NCBI RefSeq assembly: GCF_003046625.1
Contig: NZ_QAAD01000006.1
Span: 217,255-281,254 of the forward strand
Source: Mangrovibacterium marinum
GTDB taxonomy: Bacteria > Bacteroidota > Bacteroidia > Bacteroidales > Prolixibacteraceae
Reading direction: 5' to 3'
DNA: 64,000 bases
This document shows positions 44,618 to 52,153 of the stretch, one piece after another. The notes under the pieces are model-generated. The model did no database searches. It saw only the letters and a program-made list of their open reading frames with translations, and was not told where the DNA came from. Within the stretch, counting starts at the first letter, position 1, and every line of letters starts with the position of its first letter. Both the position numbers and the translations under genes were made by a program.

Positions 44618-45562
44618 TTAGTCATTCATGGCATCAGATAAATGCTGCATCCAAATGGCAACAATTTCATCGTAATCGCCTAAACCCTTCATTACATCAG
44701 TAACCTGGTAACCTTCTGCTTCTAATCTTTCTCTCCACGATTGTTCTTCCGGATCTGTCTCGCCAGTGTTACCATTCATATCATTATTGGCATGATCTCC
44801 GGCAATAGACATCATTGGAGTAATGGTTACTTTGGTTGGTTTAGGAGAAAGAGTTGCTAACTCATTAATGATTCCGCTAATTGAAGTAATACCAGCTTCA
44901 AAGCCTGTACCTTCAACAGTACCCACAAAGAAGTTAGCATTTATCTTCTTTAATTCAGTTTCTAATTTTTTGTATTGCGCATCGGCAGCATGAGGTGTAC
45001 CGTGTCCCATAAAACAAACCGGACCTTCGGCAACAGCATCTTTAAATTTATCAGCCATTACTTCAGCTACTTTTTTAATATCAGCATCTGAGTTTAGTAA
45101 AGGTTTTCCAACCAAACACTCAACACCCGGATACTTAGTTTCCAATTCAGCAACATCTTCTTGTAACTCGTCGAATTCCTCACCAGGAATAACGTGTAAC
45201 GATTGAATAGCGAATTTAGAGTAACCATCTCGTACCATCACTTCAAAACACTCTTCAGGAGTATCTCTGTCGATAATTACACCGTTTAAACTACCTTCGC
45301 CATTACCCTGACGTAATTTATTCAGAATGATATCAGAAGTGTATCCCCATCGGATTTCTTCGCCTGGGAAAGCTATTTTTGCTTTGGCATCTACATTGGT
45401 AAAAGTTTGTTGTGGCGCTTCGTACGATGATCCGAAAGTAACTAACACAATACCCTTTTTATCGCCCAAAACAACCGACGAATTTTCGTCGTCATCACTA
45501 CATGCTGTAAGCCCTGCAAGGGCCATTAAAAAATAAACTACGGTTTTGTTAATTTGTCTCAT
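44618..45562 (-). CDS. Surface-type lipoprotein of the CbiK chelatase family
   Basis: 314 residues. MALAGLTAC is a lipobox (Cys21) followed at once by SDDDE, matching the Bacteroides export signal that places lipoproteins on the outer face of the outer membrane. The rest is a full CbiK fold with Glu128/Glu129 (HVIPGEE), His187 (MGHGTPH) and His257 (SIAGDHANNDM). It sits between two TonB receptors. A surface chelatase homologue next to receptors suggests tetrapyrrole/corrinoid capture or metal exchange, a role comparable to BtuG or HmuY lipoproteins; this is inference. It is related to but clearly distinct from the exported CbiK at 41047. Confidence 0.85.
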   Translation of the reverse strand: MRQINKTVVYFLMALAGLTACSDDDENSSVVLGDKKGIVLVTFGSSYEAPQQTFTNVDAKAKIAFPGEEIRWGYTSDIILNKLRQGNGEGSLNGVIIDRDTPEECFEVMVRDGYSKFAIQSLHVIPGEEFDELQEDVAELETKYPGVECLVGKPLLNSDADIKKVAEVMADKFKDAVAEGPVCFMGHGTPHAADAQYKKLETELKKINANFFVGTVEGTGFEAGITSISGIINELATLSPKPTKVTITPMMSIAGDHANNDMNGNTGETDPEEQSWRERLEAEGYQVTDVMKGLGDYDEIVAIWMQHLSDAMND

Positions 45563-45591
45563 TTTTTTTATCTATGTTATAATTCCGTTAT

Positions 45592-47898
45592 CTATAGTTG
45601 TTCGTGATATTTATGGTATTTGATATTTAATCCTACCAGATATGTTCTTCCAGGAGAAAGTGTGGCGTAATGTGATCCATAAGGACTATGATCGATAAAA
45701 TTCAATAAATTATCGATGCCTAGCACTACTGTTATATCGCAATTATTTAAATGATAGAATGTATGATTGGTGGTTATTTCACAGAGTTGGTAAGGTTTAG
45801 CATACGAGCGTGTCTCGTCTTCTTCGAGGTAGAATTTGTCTGACTTATATACCCCCGATACATTGGCATTGAATTTATAGTCTTTCCATTTTTTTGTCCA
45901 CGATGCTTTGGCTGTGGCACTGTGAGCAGAAATTCCATTCAAACGGATGTGTTGGGTAAGGTTTTTGGCATCGACATAACTATAGCCCAAATTAACTTTA
46001 ACCTGTTTAAACAATTTCATTCCCACATGGCAATCAACCCCAACACTTCGAGCCTCGTCGATATTATATCGCCATTTAAACTCCTCAATTTCTTTTTTAC
46101 GATTGTATGATAAGGTATCGCCGGTTAAACGCGTATAATCATCGGCACTAATAATCAAATAATCAATCATATCATTTACTTTATTGAGGTAAACCGATAC
46201 TCCTGCTGTAAATGATTTGTTTTTATAATCGGCTGCTAATGAAAAGTAATGCGACTTTTGCGGTTTTAAATCTTCATTGCCCATATACAATCGATGCATT
46301 CCCATGCGATCGCTCTCGTAGAAATAATAAAGCTCGCGCAAGGTGGGACTCTTAAATCCATTGGCATAAGTAGCACGTAAGGTGAACGGTTTAAGGTTAT
46401 ACATTGCCGATAGTTTGGGTGTATACTCCATACCCGTTTTATTATAATAGATGGCTCGCACACCTGCTACTACACTAAAAGCATCAGCTAATTTTATCTC
46501 ATCTTGTACATAAATCGAATAGGTACTGGCATTGGCATCGGCAACAGTAAGACGATATTGCGATTCTAACATTTCGTACAAAAACTCGGTTCCCACACTC
46601 AGGTTGTGAGTATCGTTTAATTTAAACACTCCCTTTGCCTGAGCAATCAGAGTTGTTTCGTCGGAATTTTTAAAGCGATCTCCCGGATAAAAGGTTAATC
46701 GTAAAACACTACCATCAACCATATACGACTCGTTATATTTATAAGGATACTCGGTATAATACAGGTAGTTATTATAATCAACACTAAAATTGATTGTACT
46801 GTTGGGGTTGATGGTATAATCTCCTCCGACCGATACTCCCCTATTATTGTAATAGTAGTTATGCATTTGGGCTTTAAACGGAAAGAACAAGGTTTTTTCG
46901 TACCACGAACCACCAGCATACAATTTTAATTTTTGATTGATACGATAATCAAAGTCTTGTGATATGGTATACGCATTACTCTTATTAACAGGCTTATAAT
47001 AGGTTTCTTCTAAAAACGGAAGATCGTGATTGCTTTGCCAGGCATTATTAAACTTCAAATTATTTAACTGCCACCCATCGGTATGTCTGTAATTAAACGA
47101 AGTTTTACCGGCCCATTTATCCCCATTAAAACTAAGTGTGTTTAATTGCTTAACTCTTCCATAATCTTGGATAGATGAGCTATTGGTTACATCAAGTTTA
47201 TTCAGTGTTTTTTTGGTAATGATATTGATAACACCTGCAATAGCATCTGACCCATATAAGGTTGAAGACGCTCCCTTTACAATTTCGATTTGCTTGATAT
47301 CGTTGGCATTTAATCGGCTCAAATCGGTGTATCCACTCAAACCGCCAGTTAACCTTTTGCCATTTACCAATATTAAAACATAATCGTTACCCAGACCATT
47401 AATCTTCAGGTTGGTTCCCATCGAACTCAAAGTAAAATCGAGCGAAGATGAAACACCTGCCAAAACCTCTTCTACACTTTGTCCGCCAACTTCAGCAATA
47501 TCTTTTTGGGTAATAATTTCGGTTTGAACGGGTACATTATCTAAATGATACGAAGTTCCGGTACCGGTAACAACAATTGGAGAAATAGTTTCAGCCTTTG
47601 GTATTAAAGCAATATCAATTGTACTGATTCCCTTTGACAAAGTAATTTTCTGACTATATTTTTCATACCCCAAATGAGTTACCTGCAATACATATTCACC
47701 TTGAGGTAAATCAGCAAAGCGGTACTGTCCGTCTACACCCGACGAAGCAATACGATTAATATTTTCGATATATACATTGGCAAAGTCAACCTTTTGCGAG
47801 TTGCTTTTATCGTACACCTTACCTTGTAAAACCACACTTTGCGCACATACAGGCAATAATATAACCTGCACAAGTGCCACAAATAACAATTTATGCAT
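45592..47898 (-). CDS. TonB-dependent outer-membrane receptor, BtuB-like (riboswitch-controlled)
   Basis: 768 residues with a signal peptide (MHKLLFVALVQVILLPVCAQ), a carboxypeptidase-regulatory-like domain (LQGKVYDKSNSQKVDFANVYI), a plug (PIVVTGTGTSYHLDNVPVQTE; GASSTLYGSDAIAGVINIITKK) and a barrel (LRATYANGFKSPTLRELYYF) ending near LVGLNIKYHKYHEQL. It is the first gene after the cobalamin riboswitch (48005-48235), about 110 bases downstream of the B12 box, so corrinoid uptake is well supported. It is followed by the surface CbiK-like lipoprotein and a second receptor. Confidence 0.92.
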   Translation of the reverse strand: MHKLLFVALVQVILLPVCAQSVVLQGKVYDKSNSQKVDFANVYIENINRIASSGVDGQYRFADLPQGEYVLQVTHLGYEKYSQKITLSKGISTIDIALIPKAETISPIVVTGTGTSYHLDNVPVQTEIITQKDIAEVGGQSVEEVLAGVSSSLDFTLSSMGTNLKINGLGNDYVLILVNGKRLTGGLSGYTDLSRLNANDIKQIEIVKGASSTLYGSDAIAGVINIITKKTLNKLDVTNSSSIQDYGRVKQLNTLSFNGDKWAGKTSFNYRHTDGWQLNNLKFNNAWQSNHDLPFLEETYYKPVNKSNAYTISQDFDYRINQKLKLYAGGSWYEKTLFFPFKAQMHNYYYNNRGVSVGGDYTINPNSTINFSVDYNNYLYYTEYPYKYNESYMVDGSVLRLTFYPGDRFKNSDETTLIAQAKGVFKLNDTHNLSVGTEFLYEMLESQYRLTVADANASTYSIYVQDEIKLADAFSVVAGVRAIYYNKTGMEYTPKLSAMYNLKPFTLRATYANGFKSPTLRELYYFYESDRMGMHRLYMGNEDLKPQKSHYFSLAADYKNKSFTAGVSVYLNKVNDMIDYLIISADDYTRLTGDTLSYNRKKEIEEFKWRYNIDEARSVGVDCHVGMKLFKQVKVNLGYSYVDAKNLTQHIRLNGISAHSATAKASWTKKWKDYKFNANVSGVYKSDKFYLEEDETRSYAKPYQLCEITTNHTFYHLNNCDITVVLGIDNLLNFIDHSPYGSHYATLSPGRTYLVGLNIKYHKYHEQL

Positions 47899-48004
47899 TG
47901 TAAAAAAATTACTAATGCATCCTGGAAACTAATTGATAATAATTCGGAAAATCATCTGAATCACTACTTACTTCTATTCCCGGAAGCAAAATATTTATTA
48001 ATAC

Positions 48005-48235
48005 AATTGGCAGGTTTCCTGACTTTCCCGATTCTCATCTCCTTCCCATTTTCGTCCAATACGGATTTCTGTTCGTTAGTTGAACACCCTGCATTGCTGC
48101 CGGGTAACAGTGGATTGTGATTGATGAGAACAAATTAACACTCATGCGTTAACGGGATTACAGTAGCGGGTACTGTTCCGGACTCTCACCGGATTCCCTT
48201 TTCATCATCGTACCGATAAAGTACGATAATCACCA
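48005..48235 (-). ncRNA. Cobalamin (AdoCbl) riboswitch
   Basis: On the minus strand the conserved core reads GGGAATCCGGTGAGAGTCCGG, then AACAGTACCCGCTACTGTAATCCC (48153-48198 region), and the 3' B12 box AGTCAGGAAACCTGCC lies at 48009-48024. These are the class hallmarks in correct order. B12 binding represses expression of the downstream gene. It sits between the promoter at 48245-48277 and the TonB receptor starting at 47898, and should repress the receptor-chelatase-receptor unit when B12 is plentiful. Confidence 0.97.
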
Positions 48236-48244
48236 AATGTTGTG

Positions 48245-48277
48245 CAAATGTAGTTATTAATTCTTTAGAAAAACAAA
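48245..48277 (-). promoter_or_regulatory. Promoter of the riboswitch-led corrinoid unit
   Basis: On the minus strand a TTTG (-33 type, 48274-48277) and an exact TACATTTG (-7 type, 48245-48252) are 21 bases apart. The predicted start lies a few bases before the riboswitch. The -33 box falls inside the last codons of the broken transposase, so the promoter straddles the IS end. Confidence 0.65.
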
Positions 48278-49390
48278 TAGTCTGTGTAAAATTATCCAAT
48301 ACAGGTCTACTAAGTACGTGAAAAAGAAATGCATATGTAAGTCGATATTATCCTGAAGATAAGCATTTAAAAGAACAGATGCTATATAAGTCAAACCATG
48401 TTTGAACAAACTTTTCGCTTTTTTACCGTGCTTCCTGATTGATATTGGTCTGACATACTTGTTCAAATAATCTCTGACCAAATACGCCCATTTGAAAGCA
48501 ACGATCACCAGTGCAAATAGTTTTTCAATTCTTTCTAACTCGGTTAAGTGGGTGCTGTTTATGCTAAACGTTCTTGTCTTCAGCGCTCTAGAAGCTGTGT
48601 CGATTAGCCAGCGCTCTTTGTACAACTCCAGCGCATCTTCCGGCTTGTTGAATGAGATAACAGTCTGCAATTCCGAATTTCCCTGTTTATCTTTTCCTTT
48701 TGATCCGGAGAGGTAACACAATTGATTGTTCAAATAAACAATCCGGTGGTTCAGCCGGCACCCGTTCATTGGTAAATCGGTAAACACCCAACTGGCTTTT
48801 ATTTGTTTGTCATTATGAGGCTGCACAACCCAAAAGTTTTCGCGGATATGGATATAGTAACGGATGCGGTTATCATTCAGGTATTTGATCCGGTGTTCTC
48901 CTACAAACTCACGATCTGAGGTCAAACAAACCAGTGATTCATGGCTAAACAGATGTATGTAGCGCTGGATCAATTCAATCCGCTCGTTGGTGTTTGAATT
49001 GCTAAATTTAGGCAACAGCTTAAACAGCAACGGAAAAGCAACACCTTGATAAACAACTGCGATTACCAATACATTGATATTCCGCTGCCCAAACTTTCAA
49101 TTTGTTCTGTCAATTGCCAGGCGGGAAGGAGGTTTATGTGGCAATAGCCCGAATACCAGCCTTGCGATCAGATCGGTATCTAAAAGATAGTTGACCATAA
49201 ACCGTTCTATTCTTTTGGGTGACGAACTGGTGCTTGCATGGCAATCGAATGCCGAAGCCAACTTCTCGAAATCATCAGTCTGAACTTTGCACAGCGCGCT
49301 GATCATTAAAACAAAGAACTTAACCCGTGCCAGGTTCCAACCTGACTGTTCAGGGAAAATGAAGATTAATTCACTACTTATTACACTCAA
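48257..49390 (-). pseudogene. IS4-family transposase interrupted by one stop codon
   Basis: Two minus-strand pieces in the same frame (49390-49097 and 49096-48257) make one protein of about 377 residues. Between LAIDRTN and KFGQRNINV a TGA (49097-49099) stands where Trp (TGG) is expected in this family. The C-terminal piece has the DDE-type pattern (LTSDREFVG and YKERWLIDTASRALKT). In the YREK motif the catalytic Glu is replaced by Asp. Both changes point to an inactive element. I could not define terminal inverted repeats. It lies immediately upstream of the corrinoid promoter and may have delivered or bounded the AT-rich island. Confidence 0.88.
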
Positions 49391-49572
49391 CTCTGGATGT
49401 CATTTCTCTTACTGGATGATGTGATAATCTTATGTCAGGTCCAGCTATGTAGCGATTTAAACAAATGCTTTGATATTTGTGTTGTTGATAATCAAATTGT
49501 TGCGCTTTTGCCATGTCGCGAAAATATTTAAATAGAAGCACTAAATAACAGAGTTTTTAAGGAGTCTGGAAT

Positions 49573-49893
49573 TTGGAAAAGACACTCAAGCATTCTGAGG
49601 TGAGACCTTTCGGAATGGAAGACAAGGAGACAAAAGAGATACTGGAAAAGTTTGACGACATATTGGCTGAACATTTAGCACCGGGTAAAGTCGCGGCAAC
49701 CGTGGCAGCAATGGAGCCAAAGGAGCGTTTAATGTTTTTGTCGAAGCTATTAGATTATGCTGTTCCAAGATTGAAACAAACCGACATTGAAGCGGATGTG
49801 GGCAGCGATGTAATTACGGTTATCCCTCCCAACTTCGACCGGGCAGCCCGGATAAAAGAGTTAAAACAAAAGCTATTTGAAACCGATGAGTAA
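49573..49893 (+). CDS. Small hypothetical protein, terminase-small-subunit-like tail
   Basis: 106 residues if begun at TTG 49573, or 92 from ATG 49615 (MEDKETKEILEKFDDILAEH). It is predicted helical and acidic. The stretch EPKERLMFLSKLLDYAVPRLKQTDIE resembles the C-terminal part of small phage-terminase or DUF5681-like proteins, suggesting a phage remnant. No neighbouring phage genes are present, so no function is assigned. Confidence 0.55.
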   Translation: MEKTLKHSEVRPFGMEDKETKEILEKFDDILAEHLAPGKVAATVAAMEPKERLMFLSKLLDYAVPRLKQTDIEADVGSDVITVIPPNFDRAARIKELKQKLFETDE

Positions 49894-49967
49894 AAAACAT
49901 CATGAATATTGCTAAATGGTTTTTCGGTTTTTCGTAATTTGAACAAAAAATCAAAACTAAATTAACT

Positions 49968-50111
49968 ATGGGTGAAATTTTCATACTTGCCTTAATTGCT
50001 GGAATTATTATAATTCTGAGGCTTGTCGGAGCTTGGATGCTTCGAATTAACGATGTTATCGACCTTCAAAAGCAAATTCTTTCCGAACTAAAGAGAATCA
50101 ATAAACAATAA
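49968..50111 (+). CDS. Small single-helix membrane protein (47 residues)
   Basis: ATG 49968 to TAA 50111: MGEIFILALIAGIIIILRL forms one strong membrane helix, followed by an amphipathic cytosolic tail (INDVIDLQKQILSELKRINKQ). It lies 16 bases ahead of the broken DUF4468 lipoprotein and is too short for standard gene callers. I know of no characterised homologue. Confidence 0.6.
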   Translation: MGEIFILALIAGIIIILRLVGAWMLRINDVIDLQKQILSELKRINKQ

Positions 50112-50127
50112 TCAAAAACCTTTAACA

Positions 50128-50575
50128 ATGAAAAAAAACTGTTTTGTTTCTGTTTGTGGCTGTATTGTTTCAATCCTGTATGAGCTTACAGCAGGTTACT
50201 GTTTCTAAATCGGAACAAGTTATTGAAGTACCCGGAACCAAAGACGAATTGTATGTGAAAGCAAATGAGTGGATGGTAAGATCATTCAATAATGCAAAGA
50301 GTGTTATTCAATTTCAGGACAAAGAAGCTGGTAAAATCATGGGTAAATATTTACTTCATGGAAGTAGTCAGTCGATAGGCGACACCTAGGCTTTAATTAC
50401 ATTAGCCGTTAAAGATGGGGCAACAAAGATAGATATTGAGCCAACAGGGGCATGGAGCTATGATGCTTCGGGAATGACTATTTACAATTACAGTAAAGAA
50501 GACGCCCAAAAGGACATTGATAATTTAATTGCTGATTATAAATCATACATGGCAAGTGCAGCATCAAGTTGGTAG
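50128..50575 (+). pseudogene. Broken DUF4468-type lipoprotein gene
   Basis: Starting at ATG 50128, a run of eight A residues puts the reading frame off by one. With one A fewer the start reads MKKTVLFLFVAVLFQSC, a proper lipoprotein signal that joins the frame at 50144. That frame continues TKDELYVKANEWMVRSFNNAKSVIQF, hits an in-frame TAG at 50387 (after SIGDT), and then goes on ALITLAVKDGATKIDIEP to a natural stop at 50573. The body matches DUF4468 (TBP-like fold) lipoproteins. The homopolymer shift could be a sequencing error; the TAG is a separate lesion. Confidence 0.75.
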
Positions 50576-50699
50576 GAACTAATCTATATTGTATTAATAG
50601 GCGGCCAATGTGAGCCGCTTTTTTTATGCTTGAAACCCTAAAGTGTACGTTAAAAGTGTTCGTATGCGCGCTTAAGGCACTGATAATCAGCTAAAAAAG

Positions 50700-50771
50700 T
50701 AGTCCCACCGGGAATCGAACCCGGATTTACAGTTTAGGAAACTGTCGTTCTATCCGTTGAACTATGGAACC
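50700..50771 (-). tRNA. tRNA-Arg (anticodon CCT)
   Basis: The minus strand folds into a complete 72-base cloverleaf: acceptor GGTTCCA/TGGGACT, D stem GTTC/GAAC, anticodon stem ACAGT/ACTGT with loop TTCCTAA (anticodon CCT, reading AGG), T arm CCGGG-TTCGATT-CCCGG, discriminator A. CCA is not encoded. Its first ten bases overlap the 3' end of the GIY-YIG gene, whose last codons are ATG GTT CCA TAG. No promoter can lie directly upstream without being inside that gene. Confidence 0.95.
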
Positions 50772-50998
50772 ATTTTTAATATTTCTTTTCCTTTACCGGA
50801 TTTGTAAAACTTTTCAAGTTTTCTTGCTTCAATCCGGGAGTCGCATTGCTCTTTAAATATTAAGCGCCAAGGTCGGTATCCTTTCGTCGACTTGGTTTTC
50901 CCCGAATTATGTTCTTTGAGTCTTCTTTCCAAATTGGAAGAAAATCCAACATATATTCGTCCATCAATTTCACTTTTTATTGCGTAAACGGTATACAT
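50762..50998 (-). CDS. Small GIY-YIG nuclease, stop codon inside tRNA-Arg
   Basis: 78 residues, a single GIY-YIG domain with intact key positions: VYAIKSEIDGRIYVG (GIY/YIG strands), Arg in NLERRLKEH, PWRLIF, and Glu in SRIEARKLEKF. Related single-domain proteins are Mg-dependent DNA endonucleases of the UvrC/homing type. The last residues, MVP-stop, are encoded by the 5' end of the tRNA-Arg gene. Nine bases upstream of the ATG ends a truncated copy of the same tRNA (51008-51073). The gene is thus bracketed by direct repeats of about 50 bases of tRNA sequence. It would be transcribed from the promoter box at 51092-51099, ahead of both. Confidence 0.85.
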   Translation of the reverse strand: MYTVYAIKSEIDGRIYVGFSSNLERRLKEHNSGKTKSTKGYRPWRLIFKEQCDSRIEARKLEKFYKSGKGKEILKMVP

Positions 50999-51007
50999 GC
51001 CGTTGTA

Positions 51008-51073
51008 ATTTACAGTTTAGGAAACTGTTGTTCCCTGCCTACCGCAGGCAGGTATCCGTTGAACTATGGAACC
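51008..51073 (-). pseudogene. 5' fragment of tRNA-Arg(CCT) carrying a REP-like insertion
   Basis: Minus-strand sequence equals the first 21 bases of the intact tRNA (GGTTCCATAGTTCAACGGATA), then a 19-base palindrome (51034-51052), then tRNA bases from GAAC through the anticodon arm to AAAT with one G-to-A change. The T arm and 3' acceptor strand are missing; sequence then passes into the GIY-YIG leader. It cannot fold into a tRNA. Confidence 0.92.
51034..51052. repeat. 19-bp REP-like palindrome inside the tRNA fragment
   Basis: Plus strand CCTGCCTACCGCAGGCAGG, the exact reverse complement of the palindrome at 23932-23950. It splits the D arm of the duplicated tRNA between D loop and the 3' D-stem strand. 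Confidence 0.95.
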
Positions 51074-51091
51074 ATTCGCTAAAAAGCCTTG

Positions 51092-51099
51092 CAAAAATA
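51092..51099 (-). promoter_or_regulatory. -7 promoter box ahead of the tRNA fragment/GIY-YIG/tRNA unit
   Basis: The minus strand reads TATTTTTG, an exact TAnnTTTG, 18 bases before the first base of the tRNA fragment. This is where the promoter of an unduplicated tRNA gene would be. A -33 TTTG is not evident. Confidence 0.45.
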
Positions 51100-51375
51100 G
51101 GAAAAAGCTTGGTTATACCATATCCATCCCTCTTTTTCAGGTCAGATTGCACGAAACTCGGTGCAGTCAAGTCAGCAATTTGATATCCCGGATCGAAATA
51201 TGTAACTATCTGAGGGTGTTGATCTGAGATTTCAGGCTGTTGTGAAGGGCTTTTCTGTTAACAGAAAATTTACATCTTCATGTTATTTAAGAAGTTGTTT
51301 GACAGTTGATTGTCCCGATTCGGCCTGGGCCGTGCTTAGAAACAGTTTAAATTAGCTACTTTAGGGCGGGAATTA

Positions 51376-51407
51376 ATTGTAGGAAAACGCGCAGAGGCCT
51401 ACATTTG
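51376..51407 (+). promoter_or_regulatory. Promoter of the frd/sdh operon
   Basis: TACATTTG (exact -7 match) at 51400-51407 with ATTG (one off TTTG) at 51376-51379. It leaves a leader of about 48 bases before the cytochrome gene. The rest of 51100-51375 holds nothing I recognise. Confidence 0.5.
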
Positions 51408-51460
51408 TTGAGCTTTTTTGAGAAATTAGTATTAATGTTTAAATATAAATCAATTATCCT

Positions 51461-52135
51461 ATGAGCAATTTTCTGACTGCCTCTATCGGAAGAAAGTTTA
51501 TCATGAGCATTTCAGGTTTATTTCTGATGATGTTCATTTGCGTTCACTTGGGCGTGAATTTGCTGTTGCTTTTCGACGACAGCGGTGAGTTATTCAACCT
51601 TGGGGCAAATTTTATGGCTACCAACCCTTTAATTAAAGTTATGGAGCCGGTGCTTGGTCTGGGATTCGTTGTACATATCATCTGGTCATTTCTTATCAGT
51701 TTGCAAAACTATAAGGCTCGTCCGGTAGGGTATGACAAGTCGAATGCAGCTTACTCAAGTACCTGGGCATCTCGTAACATGTTAGTTCTTGGTGCTTTGG
51801 TTTTGGTTTTCCTGGTTATGCACATCATTCAGTTTTTCATCCCCGTAAAAACCGGTGGATTGGAAGCCACAATGATCGATGGCGTTGAAATGCACAATAC
51901 TTATGCATTGGTTGCCGGCTTGTTCAAATCAAGTGTGTTATACTGCATCCTTTACATTATTGGCGGTGCTTTGTTAGGTTTCCACCTGGGCCACGGATTC
52001 TGGTCTGCTTTCCAAACAATTGGCATGAGCAACCAGTACTGGTTGAAACGTTTGCAGTGCATTGGTAAAATCTTTGCCATTGTGGTTGCGGTAGGTTTCG
52101 CAATTATTCCATTGTATTTCCTGATTAAATTTTAA
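51461..52135 (+). CDS. sdhC: Succinate dehydrogenase/fumarate reductase cytochrome b subunit
   Basis: 224 residues, five membrane helices, of the single-subunit di-haem cytochrome b type found with Bacteroidota and epsilonproteobacterial enzymes. Candidate haem-ligand histidines are seen in ICVHLGVNLLL, VVHIIWSF, VMHIIQFF and FHLGHGFW. It anchors the flavoprotein and iron-sulfur subunits at the inner membrane and exchanges electrons with menaquinone. First gene of the operon, 18 bases before the flavoprotein gene. Confidence 0.95.
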   Translation: MSNFLTASIGRKFIMSISGLFLMMFICVHLGVNLLLLFDDSGELFNLGANFMATNPLIKVMEPVLGLGFVVHIIWSFLISLQNYKARPVGYDKSNAAYSSTWASRNMLVLGALVLVFLVMHIIQFFIPVKTGGLEATMIDGVEMHNTYALVAGLFKSSVLYCILYIIGGALLGFHLGHGFWSAFQTIGMSNQYWLKRLQCIGKIFAIVVAVGFAIIPLYFLIKF

Positions 52136-52153
52136 TCGAAAAGAAATTGAATT

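Noticed and set aside
47893..48120. 75-codon plus-strand frame opposite the riboswitch
   Set aside because: It overlaps a textbook riboswitch on the other strand and has no recognisable domain.
50700..51099. Classical integrative element at the tRNA gene
   Set aside because: The repeat is of the tRNA 5' half, not the 3' end used by tyrosine integrases, and there is no integrase or cargo beyond the GIY-YIG gene.
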